Of a stretch of 64,000 bases of DNA, positions 26,201 through 34,222 are shown one piece after another. The notes beneath the pieces were generated by a model. It did not search any database. It saw nothing but the letters and a program-made list of their open reading frames with translations, and had not been told where the DNA came from. Both the position numbers and the translations under genes were made by a program. Numbering within the stretch: position 1 is the stretch's first letter; each line of letters opens with the position of its first letter. Origin of the DNA: Algoriphagus sanaruensis (lineage in GTDB: Bacteria; Bacteroidota; Bacteroidia; Cytophagales; Cyclobacteriaceae); the NCBI RefSeq assembly GCF_001593605.1, contig NZ_CP012836.1:3166501-3230500 (forward strand), in the 5' to 3' direction.

Positions 26201-28989
26201 ATAATTTGCGGACTTAATGTTGCAATTTCTCCTTCGCAGATTTCATCTGATGTCGTACCAAATTGAGAGTTCGGATCACCAGAAATTGACATAGAAATCA
26301 TTTCTGAACACCCTTTATCATCAGTGACAACGATAGTATAAGCCCCAGAAGATAATCCAGTTATATTATAAAGTGAACCAGCATTAGAAATCGAACTTGG
26401 AGCAGAACCATTGATGGAAATGGAATAGGAAGGATTGCCACCTTGGATTGTAAAATCCAATTGCCCATTTGGAAGTCCACAATAGGCATTCGTAGTATTT
26501 CCGGTAGTTACTTGAAGTGGCTGAGCAGCGCCTAAGATTTCAATAGACTCGATCTGTGAAGTACAAGTTGGAGAAGCCGATGTGGCATAAACTTCATAAT
26601 TTCCTTTAGCGAGTCCAGAAAAATTCCCTGTTGTATTCGAGGAAAGGACATTGCCATTGGTATCTGTCAAGAAATAGGTAATCGCACTGGAAGGATTAGA
26701 AACTGTAGAGGTAATACTTCCTGAATTATCCAAACACCAATCCTCTGCCGTTTTTGATGCGGAGAAATTAATCGGTGGATACACCGTTGCTTTGGCTACA
26801 GTAATCACATCCCCGATATATGGGCAAAAATTACCAGATGGATTATTTTGGGATTGAACTTCTACATAAAAGAAATAATCCTGTGGTGCATTTCCATTTG
26901 AGGTAAGCCCTGAAAGTGTAATTTCTCCATTCGAAGCGATATTGACGGAAACTTGTGATCCATTTAGGGTGATTAGCTGCCCGTTGGTTAAAGGTCCTCC
27001 AGACCGATTTGCTGTTAAATACCAGTTGAATGAACCCGTTGCTCCGTTACTGAATTGTGGATCAATTTGAGGCAAGAAAGAGACATCTTGATTTTCACAA
27101 ATGACCTTATTCTCAATTTCCAATTCGACAGGAGTTCCTTGTTCTTGGCTAATAACAATAGCTAAATTGACTTCACATTTACCATAATCAGATGGATTCC
27201 AAACGGATAAGGTATAGGTTCCGATATTTAAACCTTGTAAGTCAAATGTTGCTTGCCCACCCACTAATGTAGAAACACTAGCTCCCGATTTACCAATACT
27301 TACTCCATCAAAGAACCATTCATAATCAAAACCATTGACCAAATCCCCAACCACAAATCCTGTCAAACTACCATCAGACTGCCCATCGCAGGTAGGATAA
27401 GTCAAGCTCGGGTCGGAAATTTTGATAGGGTATGGATTGGCAGTTACAGTAATGGTCTTTGCTTCGGACAGCAACCCATAGTTATCCAAAACTTGATAAA
27501 AAATCTGAGCAGTACCAATAAATCCGGGCTCTGGTTCAAATCGAACACTGGCTTCAAACCGTTCCGTATCAAAGTTATCCGTTGTAAGCTCCTGAAGCTC
27601 GACTGAAAAAGTACCTTTTCCCGGAATAGTAATGGAATTATTAGCAGGATCACATTTTTCTATACAGACATTTGATAGTCCACAGTTTGTCAAGGATGGA
27701 TCTCCCCCAGTAGGAGGCGTGTTATCAGGTGGTCCAGGGTTATTTTCGAATAATTGGACACACCTTACGAAAGAGTTTTCACTGGTAAGATTGACATTAA
27801 ACTCAAACAAATTTTCTTCTCCCTGGCAAACTTCAGCCTCAAGATTGCTGATTTCAGGAATAGGAATGGATGCATAATCCGAAACTTGAGCGGTCACATT
27901 ACGGATTTTGTGAAAATTGGTATTTGGGGTTCCCGTAGAAGCCGCAAATCCAATTTTTAGGTTTTTGGGAGCAGGAAAATTATAAGGAACGTCGGTAAAA
28001 ATATTTTCAAGTCGAAGTGTGCCTCCATTATTTACCAACATGTCCACTGTCACCAAATAATTACCCCCTCCTACAGGGAAGAGATCAATAAATACCTTTC
28101 GATATCCATCTTGATTACATTGCTCTGCAAGGTTTACTGATCCTATTTTAAATCTCCGGGCTAAGTATTGAACCGGATCTAACGAGTTGAACAAATAGTA
28201 ATTAGGATCAATAGGATCTGTATAAACGAGTGGTTGTTCTTCATTCAAAAAGCTTCGGCTAAAGGTCCTTTTACCATCTATGAATTGGTAATTGGTTGAC
28301 TCCGGACCGCGGATTGCAATTGAATTATAATATTGCTTTGGATCTGGAACAGGTCCAAAACCTTGAATATTTGAATTAAAGCCTCCATTCCTACCCTCGT
28401 ATTCATTCCCCCAATTTCTAAAAGCGTCAAATCCAATTCCAATATATCCACCTCTTAATCCAGGTTGATCTGGTATGGATGTCATATTTGCATTTCTCCT
28501 CCATGGGGCATATCCCAAAGAACCTCCGAGTCCTCCAATTCTAAATTCATTAGAGAGTAATGGCGGAATTTTATCGTCTGGAATGATATCTCCATCAAAC
28601 ATAAAAAAGCTAATCCCATCTGCATAGGCAGGGGGATTAATTCCTCCGTAGGCAAAATATTCGAAACTTACCTTTATCCCATAAGCAGAAGAAAAAGGCA
28701 AATCGATAAATACATATCCTCGCTGATCTGTGGTGTTGTCAGTTAATTGTAAAAATCCATCTCCTTCTGCGTCACCGGCCCCAGCGGTAAGGAAAGCGGC
28801 TTTGGGTAGGCCATCAAAAACGGTATTAGCCCGGGTAGTGGAATTAGTAAAAGGTTCGCAGTAGGGAAATCCATCACGGGGAATAATAACTGTTTGTCCA
28901 AGAACAGCCTGAAACTGTCCGAGGACTATCCAAAGAAAAGCTCCCCAAAGGAACCTATATAAAGCTTTTAATTTCGGGAATGTAGACAT
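20284..28989 (-). CDS. Giant T9SS-secreted adhesin: L-type lectin, SprB/Ig-like repeats, PKD, type B sorting domain
   Basis: 2901 residues from the ATG at 28989 (a GTG two codons earlier is possible). Signal peptide 1-32 ending VLGQ. Residues ~35-380 resemble a bacterial L-type lectin domain (GYVFIDLPFSSAYG, YADGISFFMFDGD, GYIGIGFDAFRNWG). From ~520 to ~2650 two modules alternate: SprB-like repeats (C-x-GE/D-x-x-G ... GG ... Y) and Ig-like modules (ICEG ... FEWYY ... YYxxVxG). A PKD domain (WNWDFGDGNTSS) is at ~2765 and a CHU_C/type B T9SS sorting domain (VPNAFTPSREDGKNNFF to the C-terminus) at ~2811-2901. The product should reach the cell surface through T9SS and act in adhesion or gliding (inference). 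It is embedded between glycosyltransferases and neuABC. Confidence 0.9.
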   Translation of the reverse strand: MSTFPKLKALYRFLWGAFLWIVLGQFQAVLGQTVIIPRDGFPYCEPFTNSTTRANTVFDGLPKAAFLTAGAGDAEGDGFLQLTDNTTDQRGYVFIDLPFSSAYGIKVSFEYFAYGGINPPAYADGISFFMFDGDIIPDDKIPPLLSNEFRIGGLGGSLGYAPWRRNANMTSIPDQPGLRGGYIGIGFDAFRNWGNEYEGRNGGFNSNIQGFGPVPDPKQYYNSIAIRGPESTNYQFIDGKRTFSRSFLNEEQPLVYTDPIDPNYYLFNSLDPVQYLARRFKIGSVNLAEQCNQDGYRKVFIDLFPVGGGNYLVTVDMLVNNGGTLRLENIFTDVPYNFPAPKNLKIGFAASTGTPNTNFHKIRNVTAQVSDYASIPIPEISNLEAEVCQGEENLFEFNVNLTSENSFVRCVQLFENNPGPPDNTPPTGGDPSLTNCGLSNVCIEKCDPANNSITIPGKGTFSVELQELTTDNFDTERFEASVRFEPEPGFIGTAQIFYQVLDNYGLLSEAKTITVTANPYPIKISDPSLTYPTCDGQSDGSLTGFVVGDLVNGFDYEWFFDGVSIGKSGASVSTLVGGQATFDLQGLNIGTYTLSVWNPSDYGKCEVNLAIVISQEQGTPVELEIENKVICENQDVSFLPQIDPQFSNGATGSFNWYLTANRSGGPLTNGQLITLNGSQVSVNIASNGEITLSGLTSNGNAPQDYFFYVEVQSQNNPSGNFCPYIGDVITVAKATVYPPINFSASKTAEDWCLDNSGSITSTVSNPSSAITYFLTDTNGNVLSSNTTGNFSGLAKGNYEVYATSASPTCTSQIESIEILGAAQPLQVTTGNTTNAYCGLPNGQLDFTIQGGNPSYSISINGSAPSSISNAGSLYNITGLSSGAYTIVVTDDKGCSEMISMSISGDPNSQFGTTSDEICEGEIATLSPQIIVQSSSTPVFEWYYQSSPGTYVKINSGNTVNGATHTINSSNELVINGLTASNSPYDYFLLVTGSRVCDQGYIPAQVVVNPLPQLGTPVVTQIACFGEANGVIQAVLASGNSSDFTYSLTGDNGVSISFQASPIFNNLPPGNYDLSVRSSKNCISTLSDIAITQPSQLEVNEISVTAATCGESNGILTFEILGGTPNASGDYTITVNGNSTASFGSDFSKTNATTYSISNLSPGNYLIEARDENSCLTSITIEVENTPIPEFGVDPIVICEGTTAQLIPLTVSNTIGAVPVFEWYYEDASNPGTYILINSGDQVGGLTYTLNSGTLSIDGLVNTNSPYTYYLGVSGDKVCPAALIPAEIEVLKIPVGVFSLQMVSCFGESDGTINLDSIDPAGSFTFTIQETGESNSTGNFTNLPAGQYTIRIQEDGAPCFTDQVLEITQPSQLEVNEISVTAATCGESNGILTFEILGGTPNASGDYTITVNGNSTASFGSDFSKTNATTYSISNLSPGNYLIEARDENSCLTSITIEVEDTPIPEFGVDPIVICEGTTAQLIPLTVSNTIGAVPVFEWYYEDASNPGAYILINSGDQVGGLNYTLNSGTLSIDGLVNANSPYTYYLGVSGDKVCPAALIPAEIEVLKIPVGVFSLQMVSCFGESDGTINLDSIDPTGSFTFTIQETGESNTTGNFTNLPAGQYTIRIQEDGAPCFTDQVLEITQPDELQLLNETFTNPTCGESNGSFSFDLIGGTKSYLIEINNLPISDFSNSVTGDRVEIRNLSPGVYSVSVVDANGCIVNQPNWVTLVNDDGFEFDVLPMNVEVCEGMSVDFLPTFSVALPITPTFKWYKNSALSEPISNGTDGTGIDYLINPSTGELQIQNLPQGTHDFYLEISGPGICTVVEIAEAVVYPPIDAQITVSPITCFGDTNGEIQIIPSGGNGQFEISFNGGAFGIANSFSNLSPGDYTIAVRNDLGCEFNQTVTVESPTSPIQINTPTIIRASCDLPNGSIQDLQISGGWGNYSVEWRKGSVTGTIISGNETQALDLFPDTYYLIVRDSEGCEQVFDFVVEESSDPVYQVVPPIDECVGTPVSIRPIHIAPDPSLPPAAATEVRWYKNPNQVGLIGNGVDSGNPQVSYVIDDTDWLNPQLQISGLPAGTYTFYFYVICTGQEIPIEVNVFDIPSITVQTSPITCFGDSNGSVTVTSGDLPEYTYSLNGASPISKSDLESLTLPSGTFQLEVITPAGCSEVLDFEVEGPTAALSATPLVGIDPGCGASNGKLSLEISGGWAPYQIEVIKNGSVVRTETSSDGIVFLDGFGIGIYSLRITDDQGCVLATSDVELVNGPTQILVDQEEVCADGTAVLIPTLDPPATGVSFQWFFDNSLTQAITSSSIPAADGKTYQIDPVTGVLTITGFGNNELVYNYYVTVAGPTICPGFVGQGIVQVYQNPTATFTVTNEVCFGEGGRIEIIPTGGSGTFVYSLNGGPEVSSPIFDVPTGTHSVEIRSSVGCTFLIQNIEVTGPSAPLEILNQELVNPTCTLDNGIIRFELIGGYPGYTVYYSRNGGTEQSLSISQAGLVELTGIGEGSYQIRVVDIQGCELLYTNGLSVEEVPTEIDAQDQVICEGEVATLIPSVPSNITDEVFTWYFDQNGTQAIQNSTSAGVSYQINGSGELEIQGLPASGSPYTYYVMVVGTGICGVNPTPVQVTVNSIAELRVSNPSVVCDPNGTVDLTDYIEGFNPNVYDYSILSPSGVAMQISELGQVNLSGDYRISSSLKNTGCWNNPQRIRVLIADELLVANFDYLIDLGDGNLVANDTVQLFEQIQFEDLTVGKAILWNWDFGDGNTSSSANPTHAYDQKGTYTVQLQVIDEFGCVSTYTQVIQVSDDYWVKVPNAFTPSREDGKNNFFKPYYRGIGSMEFYIFSTWGELIFQTSSLESPGWDGNLKGAPAPNGNYVYRGKFVSRSGEVVEKSGVFVLIR
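24055..25710. repeat. Near-identical 828-nt tandem duplication inside the adhesin gene
   Basis: Two head-to-tail copies (about 24055-24882 and 24883-25710), 276 residues each, protein positions ~1093-1645. I count six residue differences between them, all single substitutions such as N/D, T/A and S/T. Each contains one SprB-like plus one Ig-like module plus a second SprB-like module. All other modules in the protein are far more diverged, so this is a recent in-frame duplication or the result of gene conversion. Confidence 0.9.
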
Positions 28990-29174
28990 TCGCACTAGCT
29001 GCTATAGACTTGACCCAAATTAGTCGAAATCAAATCGATCAAGGTAACCAAGGTCCTACCTCTAATATCGTACCTAAATCTAAGCTTATCCAAAATTTGA
29101 AATAAAAAACAACCAAGATTGACGGATACCAAGACCTTTAAGGCAATAGACAAAACAATAGCCCCAATTTGAGC

Positions 29175-30131
29175 CTAGTTTTTGCCAGAGGCAATCGAAA
29201 GGATTCGCTCTGCTTGAGTTTTAGGAAGACAATGGGTATCAAAATAACTTTTTCCACCTCGGGAGACTTTATCCCTGTAGGTCGGATTTTTTAACGCAAA
29301 ATCAATTACATCCTTAAACTCCCTTGGATCTTGGATATAATGAATTTGTTCTCCATGAATAGGATCTTGAGGCAGGTCTATTTTAAATGGAAAACTAATA
29401 ACAAAACAACTGTAATTCAGATATTCTGCTAATCTCCAGCTTACGGCATCCATGACCGCTGGATTATTAAATCCAATAATTGATTGCTGAGACTTTTTGG
29501 AAAATTCAACAGCCGGGAATTTATCAGTTAAGATAGATTCAGGCATCCCACATGGATCCCCATCCTGTCTTCTCACCATCCCTCCTTCAAACTCAATCAA
29601 AGGATTTGATTTGCATGCCTCAATGTATTGGCGTCTGATATCATTGGCCCATTGTTCTTTTTTCCAAATACTCCCAGAAAAAAACATGTAATTCCTTTCC
29701 TTCATCTCATAAGGAAATTGATGAAACTTTGGTCGACGATATAGGGTATACCATTGTCTTGCAAATTCTTTCCAACCGATCAAATTGAGTCCTTTTAGAC
29801 CAAAAAAAGACAAATATTGGCCTGCAGTATTAATCGAATAATGTGGGTATAAGGTCTGAACCTTTGGCCAATTGTAATCCTCATTTGCTTTCAACTTATT
29901 GGTCGCAAAATAATAATCACTCAGGCCATAGGACTTTAGATCCACTCCGACAGGATCATCGTTTTCAATCACCACAATTTTTCCCTGGTAGTCAAAAACT
30001 AAAAATGGTTTCCCATTTAAATGAGCGAAATCCTGCTGTGGAGCAAATCGAAGCTTAGCTATCTGACTTAATCCTAAAAAATAATAGGTGCAGTAGCTAT
30101 TGGGTAGGTTTAGAATGGTAAGTTCCTTCAT
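29175..30131 (-). CDS. Putative GT-B glycosyltransferase of unassigned family
   Basis: 318 residues, soluble. I do not recognise a named family with certainty. Part of the sequence (GFNNPAVMDAVSWRLAEYLNYSCFVISFPF at ~225-254, shown here only as positions plus key residues WRLAEYL) looks like the GT-B nucleotide-sugar-binding turn in which E-Y/L-x-A-G is usual. The end (PREFKDVIDFALKNPTYRDK, then GGKSYFDTHCLP) resembles the helical tail of GT4/exostosin-like transferases. The middle contains charged, aromatic stretches (FSGSIWKKEQWANDIRRQY). It lies 179 nt upstream of the adhesin and 99 nt after another odd GT-B-like gene. A transferase role in the surface glycan is inferred. Confidence 0.6.
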   Translation of the reverse strand: MKELTILNLPNSYCTYYFLGLSQIAKLRFAPQQDFAHLNGKPFLVFDYQGKIVVIENDDPVGVDLKSYGLSDYYFATNKLKANEDYNWPKVQTLYPHYSINTAGQYLSFFGLKGLNLIGWKEFARQWYTLYRRPKFHQFPYEMKERNYMFFSGSIWKKEQWANDIRRQYIEACKSNPLIEFEGGMVRRQDGDPCGMPESILTDKFPAVEFSKKSQQSIIGFNNPAVMDAVSWRLAEYLNYSCFVISFPFKIDLPQDPIHGEQIHYIQDPREFKDVIDFALKNPTYRDKVSRGGKSYFDTHCLPKTQAERILSIASGKN

Positions 30132-30230
30132 GGGATCTTTTTTGAATCTTGGCTAAAACAGGAAAGTTTAACTGAGAAATGGAAAGGTGGATTTTGGATT
30201 ATTAAATCCTGAAAAGTCTTCTTCTACATT

Positions 30231-31235
30231 TTATATCTGATCAACTTTAGACAGAATGGAAGAAACATAGGCAACAGGCTCTAAGTGACTCTTATACCAT
30301 TGCTTATTTTGTTTTTGCATCAACTTGTAGGCTTGGTCCTTACGTAGTGAATTCACCAAATCTGGAAGTATGGCATAATCATCTCGCCTTCCTGTAGAAA
30401 GAAAATTGACGTTTTCTTCAAAATCCTCAATGAGGACTTTAATCGGAGTTGTGATAACGGCCTTCCCTGCCATTAAATATTCTCCGATTTTCCAACCGGG
30501 AGTATCCTTTAACCCATCATCTGCAATGGCGATATCACTTTGCGCTAGAGCACTTAAATAATTCCGTTTAAGGGTGTGATTGATATCCAATAAAATATCA
30601 GGTGCTGACTGCACTCCAAATTCATCGGGAAAAATCCCGACAAATGAATCTGGGAAAGATTTTTTGAGAACCCTGCATGCATTAATGCGGAAATCATTTT
30701 GAATCATTCGGCGCTCCTTCTCATCAGGATCATCATTTCTGGACGGATCCCAGAGTCTAGTCATAAATATCACTCTCCCAATCTCAGGATTAGTTCGGGA
30801 GAACTGCCCCAAATCGACACTCAAGTGAGATTCGTTGGTAATCTTTCCAAATACATCTATGGCTCGTACCACTTCCACCCAAGATTCCTTTTTGGTCAGA
30901 ATTCTGTAGCTCATTTTTGAAATCAACTTGAGAGGCCATTTTGCGAAATTGACGTGGAAATTGAGCGGAAAAAGATTGGGATAGATTTCCTGAGATTCCT
31001 TCAATAAGGATCGCTTAAAATAGAAATCGTAATTTTCAGGATTATCAATCAGAACAACATCATCACAATAATCGAAATAAATCTTTTTCCCTTTCCAGTT
31101 TAAAACTGCTCCATTCACATGAATAGAAGTATTCAAACTGAATTTAAGATCGATTTTTTTTTCAATCGAATAGATTAAAAAACTATAGAGAAACTGATTG
31201 TGATGAGTAGTCCAAGCAGGTATTTCAATTCGCAT
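30231..31235 (-). CDS. Putative GT-B glycosyltransferase of unassigned family
   Basis: 334 residues from the ATG at 31235; the TTG at 31265 is less likely. No standard GT4 N-terminal glycine-rich loop is visible. The C-terminal half has GWKIGEYLMAGKAVITTP (~250-267), the typical acceptor of the nucleotide sugar in GT-B enzymes, preceded by DIAIADDGLKDTPG. The N-terminal half includes YFDYCDDVVLIDNPENYDFYFKRS, like a Fringe/exostosin-type scaffold. Upstream are the exostosin-like gene (47 nt from this start) and AsnB. It may share an ancestor with the 29175 gene, but this is a visual impression only. Confidence 0.62.
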   Translation of the reverse strand: MRIEIPAWTTHHNQFLYSFLIYSIEKKIDLKFSLNTSIHVNGAVLNWKGKKIYFDYCDDVVLIDNPENYDFYFKRSLLKESQEIYPNLFPLNFHVNFAKWPLKLISKMSYRILTKKESWVEVVRAIDVFGKITNESHLSVDLGQFSRTNPEIGRVIFMTRLWDPSRNDDPDEKERRMIQNDFRINACRVLKKSFPDSFVGIFPDEFGVQSAPDILLDINHTLKRNYLSALAQSDIAIADDGLKDTPGWKIGEYLMAGKAVITTPIKVLIEDFEENVNFLSTGRRDDYAILPDLVNSLRKDQAYKLMQKQNKQWYKSHLEPVAYVSSILSKVDQI

Positions 31236-31282
31236 CTGGTAATTTTTCTGATGGGTAATTAGCAATTAATTAAGCTAACTGC

Positions 31283-32335
31283 CTATTTCAAACATCTATA
31301 GGATGACTGTATAGCCTCCATGGATTTAGCAAGGTATTTAATCAACCCTTCTTTTTGAAAATATGCTTCCCAAATCAATCGACATTGCTTCTGAATATGG
31401 ATTAATTCTTCAGCATTCTTTCCAGCGAAATATTCAAATGTCATTTCAGCAGCGTGATTTTTTTGAGCATAAGGGATCACAGGAATTAGACTTTCCAACT
31501 GATGAAACGCATTGAATGCAACCGAATAATCAGTATCAATCAACACCGGAATACGTCCCATGGCCAAAGTTTGGTAAAACCTTACGGAGTAATTTCCCAT
31601 TCCACGCATGCAAACAGTAAACAAATTGGAATAGATATTTTCAAAAAATTCCCGTTCGACTTGCCTCTTTTGCTCCTCGGAGGTTGCTCCTCCTTTGTAT
31701 TTAGTCCTTAAGACAAAATCAGTTTGAAAGCGACCGTCTTTTTCAAATACCTCCAAGAGTCGAGCACGTTCCCATGCCGGTAAAAAAATTGGTCCTGAAT
31801 CAGAGTGAGAGTAACCCAATTGCTTTCTCAGTCTTGCCTTAGAAAAGGTCATTGCGTCTTTCAAGGCCTTGAGTGGATTTCGAGTAGCTTGACCACAAAA
31901 ACCTATGGATGGTTTTTGGGAATGTGGAGCTGGCTCCCAATGTCCAAAATTCCATTTCTCGAAAGGATCTTGGTCAAAGGTTGCAGGAATATCAATCTGA
32001 AACGGGTTGGATTTATATGCCCCTGGAGTAAAAACAAAAGCATTTGCATTCGAAGGAGATAAGATAAAATCGGAATTAGAAAACAAGGCCAACGGCTTTT
32101 GAATCCTTTTGGCCAACTCTACCGAACTAGTCAAAAGCTTTTCACCCCTTGGATGGAGCAACTGAGTAGTAAAGGCGGGAATCACCACCCAATCAGCCTC
32201 CTCCGGATTTTCTACAATTGAAAAATACCTTTGAGCAATTGGAGCAATACAAATCCCTAGGTCTGCAGTCCAATCGAACGCCTCGATTAGACTGCAGTTT
32301 TGGAAATTGAAATCAGGTATAAATACGTGGATCAA
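31283..32335 (-). CDS. Exostosin-family (GT47-like) glycosyltransferase
   Basis: 350 residues from a TTG at 32335; a TGA lies four codons upstream and no ATG fits. Exostosin features: a short N-terminus (MIHVFIPDF), EEADWVVIPAFTTQLL, the segment SIGFCGQATRNPLK (like the IGFRG of exostosins) and the highly typical GMGNYSVRFYQTLAMGRIPVLIDTD at ~245-270. Exostosin-type domains transfer GlcA/GlcNAc or Gal in eukaryotes; bacterial ones occur in exopolysaccharide loci. Placed 17 nt after AsnB and in the same operon. Confidence 0.75.
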   Translation of the reverse strand: MIHVFIPDFNFQNCSLIEAFDWTADLGICIAPIAQRYFSIVENPEEADWVVIPAFTTQLLHPRGEKLLTSSVELAKRIQKPLALFSNSDFILSPSNANAFVFTPGAYKSNPFQIDIPATFDQDPFEKWNFGHWEPAPHSQKPSIGFCGQATRNPLKALKDAMTFSKARLRKQLGYSHSDSGPIFLPAWERARLLEVFEKDGRFQTDFVLRTKYKGGATSEEQKRQVEREFFENIYSNLFTVCMRGMGNYSVRFYQTLAMGRIPVLIDTDYSVAFNAFHQLESLIPVIPYAQKNHAAEMTFEYFAGKNAEELIHIQKQCRLIWEAYFQKEGLIKYLAKSMEAIQSSYRCLK

Positions 32336-32352
32336 GACTAAAGTAACTCAGC

Positions 32353-34200
32353 TTATTTTCCGAATTGGACTTGATACCAAAGCGAAAGGAAAAACAATTG
32401 CTTGATAATAGACAACTTGGACTTGTCGCCTTTTTCAAAATCCCGCATCAAGGATTTAATATCAAACAGATTAAATGGAGAAACCTGAAGAAGTTCGGAA
32501 TTTGGCAATTGCTCATACACTTCCCTAAAGTCATCTCTATCTAAAAAATACCTCTCCCAAGGAATTGAGAATCCAATTTTGGGATGATCTTGGAGATAGG
32601 ATGGAAGTTTTTTCCCGAATGATTCAAACAGAAGTCGCTTCCCTTTTCCTTTAGTATTAAACCATTCATCGCCTAGGCTACCTACTCCTACTACCAAATT
32701 AACGTCCAAAAATGGATCACGACATTCGATGGAAGCTCCCATGGTTGTTCGATCATTTCGGTCATTGAGCGTATATAAATGAGTATGCTGCTCCAAATAC
32801 AATAATTGCCTCAATGGATTACTAGGATACAATTCCTTAGCTTCTTTCAAAATCCGCTCACGATACGAAATCCTAAGGTTTGATTCTGAAAACCCCAATT
32901 CTGAAAAATCTGATAGAAAATGTTCATTACTATTGGACATCAACTGAAAATCTTCCCCGCCCATCGCTAGGTATCTTTTCATTTTTTTCAATCGGTCAGA
33001 TTTAAGCAGAGAATTGGGTAAGAAAGGAAGAATTTGAAGGAATTGATATCGTATTCTGGAGTCATGTACTTTATATCGCACGTAGCCTCCCAATACTTCA
33101 TCTGCTCCTTCCCCACTCAACAATACTTTCACCTTTTTTCTAGCCTTTTCTGATAAGCCGAGCAAATGCCCATCTTGCAAATGCATCAAGGGCTCATCGT
33201 GGTTTGAAATGGCTCGTTTGACCAAATTGAGTAGATTTTCTCCCCTAAACTCAAACGTATGAAAGTCAACCCCAAGGCTTTCAGAAAAACTCTTGGCCAA
33301 ATTTGATTCATCAAATTTGTAATTGGAAATCGAAACATTCCAGGCACTTACATCCTTGAATCCTTGATGAACTTGGCTATATAACACTGAACTGGAATCT
33401 AAACCTCCACTCAGGAGAGTACCCACCGGGACATCCGACACCATCCTGTAGGCAATGGATTGGTTGAAGGATTCCTCAAACCACTCTAAAGGATTGGAAA
33501 TGGTCGATTGATTTTTAATCGATTCGCCTAAATGAAACCATCGGTGGATTTGAGTTTTTGAAGTACCTAGGTCAATCTGCATGTAATGTCCTGGCAGGAG
33601 TCTATTTACATCATTAAAAACTGTAGTCTCACCGGATGTATATCTATAGAATAATAATTCAGTCAAAGATTCCTGACGAATTGATTTTTGCACGCCTGAA
33701 GTAAAAATACTTTTAGGCTCGCTACCGAAAACAAGTTGGTCTTTGGATTGAAAGTAAAAAAGAGGCTTAACTCCAAAGCGATCTCTCACTAAGAAGAGTT
33801 TTTCGCCTTTTTTGTCCCAAAATGCAAAAGCAAAAAATCCTCTTAATCTCGGCAATACCTTCACTCCATATTCCATCAGAAGATAAAGTAGCACTTCGGT
33901 ATCAGAGGAAGAATGAAAGGAATACCCCTTGGACTTAAGCTCAGGATAAAACTCTCTGTAATTGAATATTTCCCCGTTGAAGACTAGTACAAAATCCTTA
34001 TCCTGGCTGAAAAAAGGCTGATTCCCAGCATCAGATAAGTCGATAATAGAAAGTCTCCTATGGACAAGACCTACATTTGAATACATGTAGGTTCCCATCG
34101 CATCCGGTCCTCTATGAGCGATCGAATCCCCCATCGCATTTAGGGTGTTTTGGGAAATTTCTTGATTATTAAATTTTAAAATTCCGGCAATTCCGCACAT
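32353..34200 (-). CDS. Glutamine-dependent asparagine synthase-like amidotransferase (AsnB family), copy 1
   Basis: 615 residues. Starts MCGIAGIL, with Cys2 as the glutaminase nucleophile after Met removal, followed by AHRGPDA, RRLSIIDLS and NGEIFNY. The synthetase domain has the ATP pyrophosphatase P-loop SGGLDSSS at ~263. Such AsnB proteins in polysaccharide loci amidate uronic acid carboxyls or related groups on glycans. It sits between a PaaK-like adenylate enzyme (22 nt upstream) and an exostosin-like protein, far from amino-acid genes. A housekeeping asparagine synthetase role is possible but the context argues for glycan modification (inference). Confidence 0.88.
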   Translation of the reverse strand: MCGIAGILKFNNQEISQNTLNAMGDSIAHRGPDAMGTYMYSNVGLVHRRLSIIDLSDAGNQPFFSQDKDFVLVFNGEIFNYREFYPELKSKGYSFHSSSDTEVLLYLLMEYGVKVLPRLRGFFAFAFWDKKGEKLFLVRDRFGVKPLFYFQSKDQLVFGSEPKSIFTSGVQKSIRQESLTELLFYRYTSGETTVFNDVNRLLPGHYMQIDLGTSKTQIHRWFHLGESIKNQSTISNPLEWFEESFNQSIAYRMVSDVPVGTLLSGGLDSSSVLYSQVHQGFKDVSAWNVSISNYKFDESNLAKSFSESLGVDFHTFEFRGENLLNLVKRAISNHDEPLMHLQDGHLLGLSEKARKKVKVLLSGEGADEVLGGYVRYKVHDSRIRYQFLQILPFLPNSLLKSDRLKKMKRYLAMGGEDFQLMSNSNEHFLSDFSELGFSESNLRISYRERILKEAKELYPSNPLRQLLYLEQHTHLYTLNDRNDRTTMGASIECRDPFLDVNLVVGVGSLGDEWFNTKGKGKRLLFESFGKKLPSYLQDHPKIGFSIPWERYFLDRDDFREVYEQLPNSELLQVSPFNLFDIKSLMRDFEKGDKSKLSIIKQLFFLSLWYQVQFGK

Positions 34201-34222
34201 GAAGAATTTGTGTTAAAGTATC

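Noticed and set aside
20284-28989. Adhesin repeats as a possible CRISPR or non-coding repeat array
   Set aside because: The frame is open for 2901 codons and the repeats are protein modules of the SprB/Ig-like type.
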